From Streptomyces venezuelae (GTDB lineage Bacteria; Actinomycetota; Actinomycetes; Streptomycetales; Streptomycetaceae), in the NCBI RefSeq assembly GCF_008642335.1, contig NZ_CP029191.1:930001-994000 (forward strand): a stretch of 64,000 nucleotides of DNA, in the 5' to 3' direction. Positions within the stretch are counted from its first letter, which is position 1. Each line of letters starts with the position of its first letter. Shown in pieces: positions 1-8,912 of this stretch. A program made the translations under genes and the position numbers. The notes beneath the pieces were generated by a model that saw only the letters and a program-made list of their open reading frames with translations, ran no database searches and was not told the DNA's origin.

Positions 1-625
1 CGACCGGCACGTCCTGCGGACCCTCTCCCGCCGTTCCTGGCTGGACCTGCCCGCGGAGGCGGCGGAGGAGACCGCACGCCTGGTCGACGAGCTCGACGGC
101 GAGTACCGGTCGGGGGCCACCGGATTCCACAGCATCCTGCGGGCGCTGCTGCACGTCCTTGTGGTGCGGGCGGCACGGCTCCCCGCGCCCCGGTCACCCG
201 TCGAACCGCCGGCGCCGCCGCCCCTGCCCGAAGGTCCGCCCCACTCACGTCCCGGCTCGGTGGCCGCGGACTTCCTGACCCTCATGGGCACTCCGGAGGG
301 GGCCCTGCAGTCGGTACGGTCCTGCGCCGACCACCTGGGCGTCTCGGTGAGCTATCTCAGCGAGGTGGTGAAGGCGGAGACCGGCAGGACACCCGGCGAG
401 CTGATCCGGCAGACCCGGGTGCACGAGGCCAAACGGCTGCTGCTGCGCACCGAGTTGACGGTGCGTCAGGTCGCGGGGCGGGTCGGCTGCAAGGACCCGG
501 CGTACTTCTGCCGCTTCTTCCGCCGCGAGACCGGCGCGAGCCCCGGGGACTTCCGGCGCGGCGGTGGCGATATTCACCACGACCACCGGCTCGAGTCCAT
601 CGCCGGACCCTCCTCCCCCGCATAA
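1..625 (+). CDS. AraC-family transcriptional regulator, C-terminal part (5' end outside window)
   Basis: The reading frame is open from base 2 of the window, so the true start lies upstream and only about 207 C-terminal residues are visible. The last ~95 residues are a typical AraC/XylS double helix-turn-helix: a first recognition region around CADHLGVSVSYLSEVVKAE, the linker segment with RVHEAKRLLLRTE, and a second helix-turn-helix with VGCKDPAYFCRFFRRETG, ending in the usual P-x-x-FR signature. The Pro-rich stretch ahead of it looks like an interdomain linker, and the truncated N-terminal part should be the effector-binding domain. The gene ends 49 bases before a secreted intradiol dioxygenase on the same strand, which may be a target, although that is only inferred from adjacency. 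Confidence 0.85.
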   Translation, partial: DRHVLRTLSRRSWLDLPAEAAEETARLVDELDGEYRSGATGFHSILRALLHVLVVRAARLPAPRSPVEPPAPPPLPEGPPHSRPGSVAADFLTLMGTPEGALQSVRSCADHLGVSVSYLSEVVKAETGRTPGELIRQTRVHEAKRLLLRTELTVRQVAGRVGCKDPAYFCRFFRRETGASPGDFRRGGGDIHHDHRLESIAGPSSPA

Positions 626-674
626 CTTCATAGCCGATCCGGAACCACCGACCCCCACAGGCTCAGGAGGAGCG

Positions 675-1391
675 ATGGACCACGAGACCGGCAGCCCCGG
701 AGACGGCATACCAGGCGCGGACGGCACCCAGGGAGCGGGCGGCGCCCCCGCCGCCGACGGCGTGAACGGCAGCAAGGGCCCCAGCCGCAAGACCGTCCTG
801 CGGGCCGCGGCCGCGCTGGGCATGGCCGTGCCGGTGTCCCTCATGGGCGTACCCGCACTGGCCAGGACCGCCGCCGAGCGGGGCGAGGCACCCGAGCTCA
901 CCCCCACCTGCGACGACGGTGACGACCCGACCATCCCGCAGATGGAGGGTCCGTACTTCAAGCGGAACTCCCCGGAGCGCACCTCGCTCATCCAGGCCGG
1001 CACCCCCGGCGTGCGCCTCACCGTCACCGGCTACGTCTTCGGGCGTGCCTGCAAGCCGATCTCCCGGGCCCTGCTGGACTTCTGGCAGGCCGACACGTAC
1101 GGGACGTACGACAACGTCGGATTCCGCTTCCGCGGGCACCAGTTCACGGACGCCAACGGCGCGTTCAAGCTCACCACGATCGTGCCCGGCCTCTACCCCG
1201 GCCGCACCCGGCACCTGCACGTCAAGGTGCAGGCCCCCGGGCGTCCGATCCTCACGACGCAGCTGTACTTCCCCGGCGAGCCCCGCAACAACACGGACAC
1301 GATCTTCGACCCGCGCCTCCTCATGAACGTCCGCAGCGTCGGCAACACGAAGGAGGCGGACTTCGACTTCGTCCTGAACGTGCCGCAGTAA
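675..1391 (+). CDS. secreted intradiol ring-cleavage dioxygenase
   Basis: The 238-residue protein begins at an ATG preceded by AGGAGG; the frame is open further upstream but without a better ribosome site. A Gly/Ala-rich N-terminus is followed by a Tat-like signal (SRKTVLR, a single-Arg-pair variant, then a hydrophobic stretch ending ALA near residue 58). The mature part carries the non-haem Fe(III) ligands of catechol-type intradiol dioxygenases: a first Tyr in the LDFWQADTYGTYDN block or the EGPYF block, a second Tyr in PGLYPGR, and the His pair in RHLHVKV. The family cleaves catechols between the hydroxyls to cis,cis-muconates; secreted actinobacterial members act on lignin-derived phenols. 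Exact substrate is not deducible. An AraC-type regulator lies just upstream. Confidence 0.9.
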   Translation: MDHETGSPGDGIPGADGTQGAGGAPAADGVNGSKGPSRKTVLRAAAALGMAVPVSLMGVPALARTAAERGEAPELTPTCDDGDDPTIPQMEGPYFKRNSPERTSLIQAGTPGVRLTVTGYVFGRACKPISRALLDFWQADTYGTYDNVGFRFRGHQFTDANGAFKLTTIVPGLYPGRTRHLHVKVQAPGRPILTTQLYFPGEPRNNTDTIFDPRLLMNVRSVGNTKEADFDFVLNVPQ

Positions 1392-1484
1392 CCCCGCATG
1401 CGGCCGCCGGGCCGCGTACAACCTCGGGCACCCGCCATCGGTCAACTGATCGGTCGTGACCGTCCGAGGAACAAGGGAAGTCGT

Positions 1485-2972
1485 ATGTCGCTCGCACACC
1501 GCGGAGTCCTTCGCACCATGCCCCTGATCGCCGCGTCGCTGTTGGTGGGCAGCGGCCTTGCGGCCCTGACACTGGGGCAGGGCAGTGCCCGCGCGGACTC
1601 CGCGGTGCGGGCGACGGACGACTTCAACGGCGACGGGTTCGCGGACCTGGTCGTCGGCGCGCCCGGCGGCACCGTCTCGGGCCAGGCGAACGCCGGGTAC
1701 GTGGTGGTGACGTACGGCTCCGAGGACGGCCTCGACCCGGCCCGCAAGAAGGTCATCAGCCGTTCCACGAGCGGCGTGCCCGGGTCGGCGACGGCGAAGC
1801 AGGAGTTCGGGCGGACGTTCACCAAGGGCGACCTGGACCACGACGGGTACACCGACCTGGTCGTCGGATCCGACGGCCGGGGTTCGGGGTCGGGCGCGGT
1901 GGTTTTGTGGGGCTCCGCGTCCGGCCTGACCGGCGGCACCGCGATCGCCACCCACGGATTCGCGCCGCAGGCCGGTGACTTCGACGGCGACGGCACCACC
2001 GACCTCGCACTGTTCGGCAGAGTGGGCTCGCACGGCGACGACCCGGTCGCCCAGGGCGCCCGCCTCTGGAAGGGCCCGATCGCACGCACCGGAACGCCGG
2101 CCGCGACCCTCGACTTCATGGACCCCTCCCAATGGTGGAGCTACGAGAGCGAGGACCGCCCCGACCCGTCCTGCCGCGAGAGGCCCGAGGTCTGCGTCGA
2201 CGGTCCGCTGTCCGTCAAGGGGCCCGTGGTGCCCAGGGGCGTCGGCGACGTGAACGGCGACGGCCGCGCCGACATCGTCATGAACGACTACTCCGGCGAC
2301 GGCGAGTGGGGCAACAGCGTGCTGTACGGCGGCGCGACCGGGTTCAAGCGGGGTGACGCGCCGGGCTCCGGCGACGCGATGGGCGTCGGCGACGTCAACG
2401 GCGACCACTACGACGACGTGGTCGCGGGCGTCGGCGACGAGGACGGCGAGGTGACGGTCTCCTACGGTTCGGCGGACGGCCTCAAGGGCGACGTGCAGAA
2501 GTTCGACCAGGACCTGCCGGGCGTGCCGGGCGCGGAGGAGAACGGGGACGGGTTCGGCAGCTCGATCGCGGTCGGCGACGTGACGGGTGACGGCTACGCG
2601 GACATCGCGCTCGGCGTGCCCGGCGAGGACGTCAGGGACGTCACGGACGCGGGCGCGGTCGTCCTGGTGCGCGGCAGCGCCACCGGCGTGACGGGCACGG
2701 GCGCCCAGGCCTTCCACCAGGACACGGCGGGTGTCCCCGGTGTCGCCGAGAAGAACGACCTGTTCGGCGCGGCCGTGTCGCTGCTCGACGTCACGGGCGA
2801 CGGACACGGCGACCTCGCGGCGTCGTCCGTGGAGGAGAACGCCCGCGCGGGCGCCCTGTGGTCGCTGCGCGGCACCGCCGCGGGCGCGACCGCCACGGGC
2901 TCGGTGGCGTTCGGCCCGAAGGACGTGGACGCGCCGAACACGGCGGCGCTCTTCGGCAGCGCGCTGCGGTAG
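1485..2972 (+). CDS. secreted FG-GAP / integrin-alpha-like beta-propeller protein
   Basis: A 495-residue secreted protein with a Sec-type signal (Arg-containing n-region, hydrophobic core, ARA-DS cleavage region near residue 38). The rest consists of seven calcium-loop repeats of DxDxDG type, for example DFNGDGFADLVVG, DLDHDGYTDLVVG, DVNGDGRADIVMN and DVTGDGYADIALG, which fits one complete seven-bladed integrin-alpha/FG-GAP propeller. The fifth loop is altered (DVNGDHYDD). The ATG chosen has a GGGAAG-type ribosome site; an upstream in-frame extension to 1398 lacks one and would precede the signal peptide. Related Streptomyces proteins are extracellular and often annotated only as VCBS/FG-GAP proteins; the ligand is unknown. 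Confidence 0.85.
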   Translation: MSLAHRGVLRTMPLIAASLLVGSGLAALTLGQGSARADSAVRATDDFNGDGFADLVVGAPGGTVSGQANAGYVVVTYGSEDGLDPARKKVISRSTSGVPGSATAKQEFGRTFTKGDLDHDGYTDLVVGSDGRGSGSGAVVLWGSASGLTGGTAIATHGFAPQAGDFDGDGTTDLALFGRVGSHGDDPVAQGARLWKGPIARTGTPAATLDFMDPSQWWSYESEDRPDPSCRERPEVCVDGPLSVKGPVVPRGVGDVNGDGRADIVMNDYSGDGEWGNSVLYGGATGFKRGDAPGSGDAMGVGDVNGDHYDDVVAGVGDEDGEVTVSYGSADGLKGDVQKFDQDLPGVPGAEENGDGFGSSIAVGDVTGDGYADIALGVPGEDVRDVTDAGAVVLVRGSATGVTGTGAQAFHQDTAGVPGVAEKNDLFGAAVSLLDVTGDGHGDLAASSVEENARAGALWSLRGTAAGATATGSVAFGPKDVDAPNTAALFGSALR

Positions 2973-2997
2973 CGCCCGGGGGCTCGAAGACGGGCTC

Positions 2998-3954
2998 TCA
3001 GGCGGCCGGGCGGATCAGTTCCCACGTGTCGACGGCGTAGTCGAGGGTCATGCCGTGCCGTTCGTACAGGGCGAGTGCGCCGCTGCTGTTGTCGGTGTCG
3101 ACGCCGAGGCCGATCCGGTCGCGGCCCAGCGCGGCGTAGTGCCCGAAGGCGTGGCGCAGGAGGTGGCTGCCGAGGCCGCGTCCGCGGGCCTCGGCGAGGA
3201 CGCCGAGGTTGCCTATCCAGCCCATCGACGGACGGTTGTCGTGGGTGCGCAGCACGGCGGCGTCGCCGAGCCCCTCGACGTGGGCGATCCAGATCAGGGA
3301 CCAGTCGGCGTTCCGGGCGTCGATGTCGCCGAGCCACTGCTCATAGGTGCGCGGCTGGTGGTCGAAGTGCTCCGTGAAGCTCTCCTGGAGCAGGGCGTGG
3401 GCGCGCCTGCGGTCCTCCTCGGCGAGGCAGGGCCGCAGGACGACGCCGGGCGGTGCCTTGGGCAGCGGGTCCGCGTCGACGCCGATCCGGCGCTCAAGGA
3501 CGTTGTAGCGCCGCACGGTGCGCCAGCCTCGCGCCCGGAGGTCCCGCGGGTCCGTGGTGGGTTCGGTGTTGAGGTGCAGATGCACGACCGCCCGCGCCGC
3601 GCCGTTGGCCGCCGCACGCTCCGCGGCGCGTTGCTCCAGCAGCTCGAGAAGGTACAGGGCGCCGTGTGGGCGGCCGGGCAGGACGTAGTGGTCGACGTCG
3701 ATGCGCTCGCCGCCGGATTCGTCCCACAGCAGCGCGTACCCGACGAGCAGGTCACCCTCGTGGAGCAGCCACGAGTCCCGCTCCAGGTCCACCTCGGGGT
3801 GGGACAGGTCGGCCCGCACCTCGGCCAGTTCGGTGTCGGCGCGGCCTATCTCCAGCACGTCGACCTCGTTGAGCAGCGCGCACACGGCCTCCGCGTCGTC
3901 GGGCGTCGCCGGGCGCACGGTGAGCCCCTGGGGCGGTGTGAGAGACGTCGTCAT
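2998..3954 (-). CDS. tandem GNAT-domain acetyltransferase
   Basis: The 318-residue protein contains two GNAT folds, about residues 12-155 and 165-318. The C-terminal copy has the acetyl-CoA pyrophosphate loop (LGVLAEARGRGLGSHLLRHAF, Q/RxxGxG/A type) and the closing ALALYERHGM motif, so it is the likely active half; the N-terminal copy is more degenerate. Double GNAT architecture with these features is shared with mycothiol synthase MshD, but no specific MshD residues can be asserted, so the substrate stays open. The ATG at 3954 is preferred over an upstream TTG at 3990. It converges with the FG-GAP gene, 25 bases apart. Confidence 0.8.
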   Translation of the reverse strand: MTTSLTPPQGLTVRPATPDDAEAVCALLNEVDVLEIGRADTELAEVRADLSHPEVDLERDSWLLHEGDLLVGYALLWDESGGERIDVDHYVLPGRPHGALYLLELLEQRAAERAAANGAARAVVHLHLNTEPTTDPRDLRARGWRTVRRYNVLERRIGVDADPLPKAPPGVVLRPCLAEEDRRRAHALLQESFTEHFDHQPRTYEQWLGDIDARNADWSLIWIAHVEGLGDAAVLRTHDNRPSMGWIGNLGVLAEARGRGLGSHLLRHAFGHYAALGRDRIGLGVDTDNSSGALALYERHGMTLDYAVDTWELIRPAA

Positions 3955-4017
3955 GGGTCCACTGTCCGGGGGCGGGATCCCCGCTCGCAACGGACTTTTC
4001 GCGGGGCGGGCCGCAGG

Positions 4018-5583
4018 TCACTCGTAGGGGCCGGACGTCCGGTGCGGGCCGGGGCGGTCCAAGCGGTCGACCAGCATCTCGTACGAGCGGCGGACCACCT
4101 GACAGGCGCGGCGCGTCGCCCCGGAGTGCGCCGGGTCGGCCGTCAGGCCCGCCCAGTGCGTGAGGCGTTCGCGGGCGCGCGCGGCGGTCTCCGTGTCGGG
4201 GGCGTCCGCGGGCAGACCGAGGAGCGCGTGCGGGGTGTGCCCGTACTCGCCGGTGATCCGCAGCAGGTCGGCCGCTTCGGGCGGCTCCAGCCGGACGGCG
4301 CCGCTGTAGTGGCCGCGCAGCACGGCGAGTTCGGCGAAGGCGTGTTCGGCGTGTTCAAGGCGGGTGACCGCGGCCGCGGCCCGCCGCAGTGTCGCGCGGG
4401 CCCGGGGCGAGCCGTCGCCGAGGTCCGGCAGTGCCGCCAGGTGCGCGACGGCACGGGCCAGTTTGACGAGTTCGGCGCGGTGCCCGAAGTGGTCGGCGAG
4501 GAGGGTGCGGAAGTCGGCCATGCCACTGCTGCGGTACAGCTCGGCCCGCAGCGTCTCGCGGGTGTCGGCGCCGTCGCGGATCAGCCGGGCCGCGAGCACG
4601 ATGCCGTAGCCGCCGAACCGGGCGTGCAGCGCTCGGCGCCGGGCCGCCCGCACCGGCACGTCCGGCATGTCGCCCGTGGCGAAGTCGGCGCCGAAGTACA
4701 CCCGGTCCGCCAGGTCCCGCGGCGCGAGACCGGCCAGGGTCACGAGGTCGGCGAAGTCGTCGTCCGTGCAGCTGCCCGCGGCCGCGCCGACCAGGCTCGC
4801 CAGCGGACACAGGTCGTACAGGAGCCGCCGGGCCCCGGCCGCTCCCATCAGGCGTCCGGCCACCCGGCGGCCCTCGGCGAGCGGGTCGTCGTGGGCGGGC
4901 CAGAACAGCTCCACCTTGGTGAGCGCGCCGACCGTGGTGACGGGCCCGGCGCCCGAGACGCCCGCGCCCGTGAAGTCCCGCAGCAGCTCCTCCTCCGACG
5001 CGGCGAGGCCACGCGCGAAGACGAGCACGAGGGCGTCCGCCTTGGCGGCCTGCCCGAGCGTCGCGGCCCGCACATCGCCCTCGTCCAGGGCGAGGAACCG
5101 CAGCGTGTTCGCGGAGTCCTCGCCGAAGTGGGAGTCAAGGCCCGGGGTGTCGATCAGGTCGAAGGCGCGCAGGTAGGGGTGCGGGTCGGTGATCTCCAGA
5201 CAGTCGATGCGGCGCAGCAGTCGGGCCAGCTCCGGGGTGCCCTTCGCGCGTACGGTCAGCTCCTCCAGCTCGTCGTTGTCGCGGCGTTCAGGCGGCGCGC
5301 CGTCGGTGTAGTGCACGGTGAGGGTTCTGTCCGGGCCGTGGCGCAACCAGTTGACGTTGTACGTCAGCTCCTCGATGCCCGTGGGCACGCGGTCCCCGCC
5401 GAGCAGGGCGTTGACCAGGGTCGACTTGCCGGAGCTGACGCGGCCGACGAGGGCGATCCGCAGGGGTGCCGTGATGCGGGCGTGCTGCTCCGCCAGCACC
5501 GTCCGGGCATGGTCGAACTCCGGCCCCGGGCCCAGGAGTCGGCGTGCCGCCTCGAAGGCCGTCTCGGCCCGGTCACGGAGCAC
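4018..5583 (-). CDS. dynamin-like GTPase, shorter partner (IniC-sized)
   Basis: A 521-residue protein with a complete GTPase core: G1 GRVSSGKS (residues 47-54), G3 DTPG (145-148) and G4 TKVE (222-225, Asp of TKxD replaced by Glu). The C-terminal ~280 residues are Ala/Arg-rich helices of the kind found in bacterial dynamin-like proteins. No clear membrane hairpin is visible, in contrast to the larger paralogue at 6905-8896. Bacterial dynamin-like GTPases often act as unequal pairs that bind and remodel the cytoplasmic membrane; the sizes here recall mycobacterial IniA/IniC. Last gene of the leftward operon; its start overlaps the preceding gene by 11 bases, so the two are probably translationally coupled. 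Confidence 0.85.
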   Translation of the reverse strand: MLRDRAETAFEAARRLLGPGPEFDHARTVLAEQHARITAPLRIALVGRVSSGKSTLVNALLGGDRVPTGIEELTYNVNWLRHGPDRTLTVHYTDGAPPERRDNDELEELTVRAKGTPELARLLRRIDCLEITDPHPYLRAFDLIDTPGLDSHFGEDSANTLRFLALDEGDVRAATLGQAAKADALVLVFARGLAASEEELLRDFTGAGVSGAGPVTTVGALTKVELFWPAHDDPLAEGRRVAGRLMGAAGARRLLYDLCPLASLVGAAAGSCTDDDFADLVTLAGLAPRDLADRVYFGADFATGDMPDVPVRAARRRALHARFGGYGIVLAARLIRDGADTRETLRAELYRSSGMADFRTLLADHFGHRAELVKLARAVAHLAALPDLGDGSPRARATLRRAAAAVTRLEHAEHAFAELAVLRGHYSGAVRLEPPEAADLLRITGEYGHTPHALLGLPADAPDTETAARARERLTHWAGLTADPAHSGATRRACQVVRRSYEMLVDRLDRPGPHRTSGPYE

Positions 5584-6208
5584 CGGGGTCCTCCGCCCGG
5601 CCGAGGAAGTGGGTGAAGAAGTCCGGTCCGAGCGCCCGGTAGTACGGTTCGAGGCCCGGTTCGAGCAGGGTGCGGAGCAGGGCGGTGAAGCGGGCCCCGC
5701 GTGCGAAGGGGGTTCGGGCGGCGAGGCTCTCGCAGAGGTCGTCGTAGAGGCCGAGGAGTTCCCGGCGGGCCGCGCGGTAGTCGCCGACGGTGCCGTCCAG
5801 GGCCTTGTGCGGGAAGACTCCCACCGGGCGTGTGTCGTCCGGCGGGGGCCAGGGCCGGGTCAGGCGCAGATCGACGTACTCCATGGGGCGGCCCGTGGCG
5901 CGGTCGAGGGTGACCGTCGCGAACGGCGGGAACAGCTCGGCGCCGCCGTCGCTCAGCGCGTGCATGCCGAAGAGCGGCAGCCGCAGGCAGATCCTCGGGG
6001 CGCCGGACCTGCGGCTCAGCCGCAGCGGCACCGGCCAGCCGATGCCGGCCTCCATGGGGACGAGCTGCCGGAACAGCGGCATGCGGCGCAGGCGTTCGAG
6101 GAGTTCGGCTGTGGGCACGGGGCCGGGGCCCGGGCCGTGACCGGGGCCGGAGCTGACGGGCCCGGATCCGCCGGGCTGCGGCGGTGTCTTCGCGTACGGA
6201 TCAGGCAT
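5573..6208 (-). CDS. hypothetical protein of the dynamin/Hsp70 operon
   Basis: This 211-residue protein is not recognised. The first ~32 residues are Pro/Gly-rich and probably disordered; the remainder is a compact globular sequence with several Arg/Pro/Phe motifs (for example LRMPLFRQLVPMEAGIGWPVPL and PYYRALGPDFFTHFLGRAEDP), without signal peptide or membrane segment. It overlaps the upstream peptidase-like gene by 8 bases and the downstream GTPase gene by 11 bases. Such double overlap implies coupled translation with the GTPase and a role in the same assembly, perhaps as an adaptor. Confidence 0.7.
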   Translation of the reverse strand: MPDPYAKTPPQPGGSGPVSSGPGHGPGPGPVPTAELLERLRRMPLFRQLVPMEAGIGWPVPLRLSRRSGAPRICLRLPLFGMHALSDGGAELFPPFATVTLDRATGRPMEYVDLRLTRPWPPPDDTRPVGVFPHKALDGTVGDYRAARRELLGLYDDLCESLAARTPFARGARFTALLRTLLEPGLEPYYRALGPDFFTHFLGRAEDPGAP

Positions 6209-6908
6209 GCCGGTTCCCTCCCGCGATGACCGTGAACCTCTCCGAGTCGTCCCAGGCGGCGAGGAAGTCCGCCTCGGGCACTTCGAGCCCCGCCCCGTCC
6301 GGACGTCCGGGGTCGTTGAGGATCACCCGCGGATCGCCGGGGTCGCTGCGGTCGAAGCCGATGACCTGGACCACGTGGTCGGCGCCCTGGCCGGGTATGC
6401 CCGCCGCGTCGGCGAGCCGGAGGGTCTCCGGGTCGGCGGCGAGCAGTTCGTCGGAGTCGAGGGCGACGAGCACGCCCTCGCCCTCGGACAGCGCCGTCGA
6501 CAGGCTGTCGAGCGACTCGCCCTGGCTCCGTTCGACCGGCACGTCGTAGTACTCCAGGAGATTGCCCACGTCCTCCAGGGGCGTGCCGACGCCCGGTCGG
6601 TACCAGTCGTGGGCCTCGGCGACGGCGGCCAGTTCCTCCTCCGTGTGGTCGACACCGGTGAAACGGTCGATCAGGAACTCCTGCCCGACGACGGCGCAGC
6701 TGTGGCCGGCCTGCTGCTCGTGCCAGCCGGCGGTGGCGTCCGGGTCCGGGGTGAAGTCGGCGGGGGCGCTGCTTTGGGGCGGGCCGCCCACGTCCGGGGC
6801 CGGTGCCAGGTCGCCCGTCGGGTCCGGGAGCAGGGGCTCCTCGAAGGTGCTGCCCTCGTCGGTGCCGGGCTGCGGATCACTGTCGTCGTACACGCCCTCG
6901 AAGCTCAT
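6201..6908 (-). CDS. C39-like papain-fold cysteine peptidase domain protein
   Basis: The 235-residue protein has an acidic, Pro-rich N-terminal ~60 residues and a papain-like fold of peptidase C39_2 type. A Cys in a GHSCAVVGQEF motif (Cys71) fits the nucleophile after an upstream Gln (Gln65/66). The motif GADHVVQVIGFD supplies His178, and VILNDPG (Asn198-Asp199) fits the third catalytic residue. There is no signal peptide or export motif, so it is predicted to act in the cytoplasm. The start ATG overlaps the stop of the upstream dynamin-like gene (ATGA, 6905-6908), which decides it over the GTG at 6920. Role in the operon is inferred: processing or regulation of a partner. Confidence 0.7.
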   Translation of the reverse strand: MSFEGVYDDSDPQPGTDEGSTFEEPLLPDPTGDLAPAPDVGGPPQSSAPADFTPDPDATAGWHEQQAGHSCAVVGQEFLIDRFTGVDHTEEELAAVAEAHDWYRPGVGTPLEDVGNLLEYYDVPVERSQGESLDSLSTALSEGEGVLVALDSDELLAADPETLRLADAAGIPGQGADHVVQVIGFDRSDPGDPRVILNDPGRPDGAGLEVPEADFLAAWDDSERFTVIAGGNRHA

Positions 6909-8896
6909 GCGTCCGCCCACCCCCCGTCGTCGCCGAGGGCCGTCTCGCCGACGGGCACCCCCGCGTCTCCGCTCGACCCCGCGCCGCCGCCCGGCTCCTG
7001 CTCCGCGCGCCCCAGCTCGGCCGCCTCCGCGGCCAGGGACTCCGCCTTCCTGCGTACGTCGAGGAGGGGCGCCCGCCGTCCGCGCAGCCGCGTGGTGCGC
7101 TCGGCCGCCTGGGCGCGGGTCGCCGCCTTCGCGTCGTTGAGCCGGGACAAGGCGGCGGTGACGCTCTCGTGCTCCTGGCGGATCCTGCTGTCCAGCTCCG
7201 CCATGACGGCGGCGATCAGGTCATCGGTCATCGCCGCGACGGCGTCCTCGATGTGCCGCTGCTGCGTGCCACGGAGCGGCGCCAGCTCGGTCTGCAGGCT
7301 GTGCCGCTGTTGCTGACGGTCGGAGTGCCGGTTGGCGCGGACGGCGCCGGCGAGCCCGATGCCGGCACCGATCAGCGCCCCCACGGCGAGACCGATCAGG
7401 TTTCCGGCCCCGGGCGCGATGCTTCCGATGGCGAAGCCCACGCCCGCGCCCGTCGTCGTGCCGAAGGACGTCTCACGCACGGCCCGCATCCCGCCGCCCG
7501 GGGCCCGTTCGTCGCCGAGCCTGCCCGTCACCTTCAGCGGCGGCACCGGCGGGTCGGGCAAGGGGCCGACCTTCTGCTCCGCGAGGTCGAGGCCCTGTGC
7601 GGTGCTGAACTCCCGCAGGATCTGCGCCGACCGGCGCTGTGCCAGCGTGTGCACGCCCGACACGACCGCGCCGGCGTCCGAGGACAGCTGGGTGACGAGG
7701 TGTTCGGGCGCGGCGAGGAACATGTCACGGAAGAGGTAGTCGGTCTGGAAGGTGTTCCAGACCCGGTCGATGCCTGTCTGGCCCTCGCTGCGCAGTGCGC
7801 GGGCGAGCGCGGTGAACTGGCGGCGCAGTTCGGCCCGCCAGGCCGCCTCTCCCTTGCCGAGCCCCGCGAGGCGTGCCTTCTGCTGCTCCAGTTCCCCTGT
7901 CAGGCGGGCGAGTTCGTCCTCGGTGCGGCGGGCCAGCGCGTCGAGTTCGGTCTCCACGGGCCGCAGCAGCGCGAGCGCCGCTCCGTCCAGGTCGGCCAGG
8001 GCCCCGCCGAGGATGAGCTTGGCGCGACGGCGCTCCAGGGCCTGCCACAACAGGGCTTCCAGAGCGGGGAAGTTGCTCAGCTCCAGATGGCGTTCGCCGC
8101 CCGTTTCGAGGTGGCGCAGTTTGGCGAGGTTCGAGACGGCGACCAGGCGCAGCTCCGCGGCGGGGCGGCCGGTGACCTCGGCGAGCTTGGCGACGGTGTT
8201 CTCGCGGATGGCGTCGCTGTCCGTGGGCACGTCCGTCTTGGTGAGGACGAAGACGATGCCGTCCACGTCGTCGGTGACCTCGGCGGCCTCGGCCGCCCGG
8301 CGCAGGAAGACGAGCTCGCTCTCGGTCAGCGGCTGGGTGGCGTCGGCGACGAAGAGGAGGGCGTCCGCGCTCGGCAGCAGGGCGGCGGTCACGGCGGTGT
8401 GCTCGTGGTAGACACCTCCCACGCCGGGGGTGTCCAGGACGGTCACGCCGGAGGCGAGGCGCGGGTTGGGGGTCTCGATCTCCACCAGGCGGGCGCGCCG
8501 CACGTTGTGGGGGTTGCCGCCCTCGGTGGCGTAGTCCGCGATCTCGGCCCGGCTGATGGTGCGCCGTTCCGGTGTCTCCTCCTGGGTCCCGTCCTCGCCG
8601 TCCAGGAGGACGGTGATCCGCTCCGGGTCGCCGTACCGTACCGACGTCACGAGGCGTGTGGCGTACGTCGTGTCCACCGGGAACAGGCCGGGGTCCTCCA
8701 AGAGGGCGCCGAGGAGGCTGGACTTGCCGCGCTTGAACTCGCCGCAGACGACGACGGTCAGCCGGCTGTCGCGCAGGCGCTCACGGGCCGCGCCGACACG
8801 CCGTTCCGTCTCGGCCGCCCGGACTTCCTCGGCCGTCCGCGCCAGCACATCGAACAGGCCGAGGACCTCCGTCCGCAGCGTGTCGTACGTACGCAT
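6905..8896 (-). CDS. dynamin-like GTPase with membrane hairpin, larger partner (IniA-sized)
   Basis: A 663-residue dynamin-superfamily GTPase. G1 is GEFKRGKS (residues 52-59), the G2 Thr pair lies at 76-77, G3 is DTPG (155-158) and G4 is TKTD (219-222). Long charged helices follow, with a predicted coiled coil around 320-350. A Gly/Ala/Ile-rich hydrophobic double segment at 475-518 is the membrane paddle expected of bacterial dynamin-like proteins, and a helical tail leads to a disordered acidic C-terminus. The ATG at 8896 has a GGGGGAG ribosome site; an upstream in-frame Arg/Thr repeat extension is antisense to a DNA repeat and is rejected. It lies 16 bases after the Hsp70-WD40 gene and is followed by an ATGA overlap. 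Probably forms a hetero-pair with the GTPase at 4018-5583. Confidence 0.88.
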   Translation of the reverse strand: MRTYDTLRTEVLGLFDVLARTAEEVRAAETERRVGAARERLRDSRLTVVVCGEFKRGKSSLLGALLEDPGLFPVDTTYATRLVTSVRYGDPERITVLLDGEDGTQEETPERRTISRAEIADYATEGGNPHNVRRARLVEIETPNPRLASGVTVLDTPGVGGVYHEHTAVTAALLPSADALLFVADATQPLTESELVFLRRAAEAAEVTDDVDGIVFVLTKTDVPTDSDAIRENTVAKLAEVTGRPAAELRLVAVSNLAKLRHLETGGERHLELSNFPALEALLWQALERRRAKLILGGALADLDGAALALLRPVETELDALARRTEDELARLTGELEQQKARLAGLGKGEAAWRAELRRQFTALARALRSEGQTGIDRVWNTFQTDYLFRDMFLAAPEHLVTQLSSDAGAVVSGVHTLAQRRSAQILREFSTAQGLDLAEQKVGPLPDPPVPPLKVTGRLGDERAPGGGMRAVRETSFGTTTGAGVGFAIGSIAPGAGNLIGLAVGALIGAGIGLAGAVRANRHSDRQQQRHSLQTELAPLRGTQQRHIEDAVAAMTDDLIAAVMAELDSRIRQEHESVTAALSRLNDAKAATRAQAAERTTRLRGRRAPLLDVRRKAESLAAEAAELGRAEQEPGGGAGSSGDAGVPVGETALGDDGGWADA

Positions 8897-8912
8897 GGAT
8901 TCTCCCCCTTCG

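Noticed and set aside
663..2807. 714-codon open frame on the minus strand
   Set aside because: Antisense to the dioxygenase and FG-GAP genes, with a Val/Ala/Arg-rich translation and no domain; the + strand genes have signal peptides, motifs and ribosome sites.
2731..5616. 961-codon open frame on the plus strand
   Set aside because: Covers the antisense of the acetyltransferase and GTPase genes; composition is shadow-like.
6909..6920. Upstream GTG start for the C39-like gene
   Set aside because: The ATGA overlap at 6905-6908 gives a better coupled start; the four extra residues add nothing.
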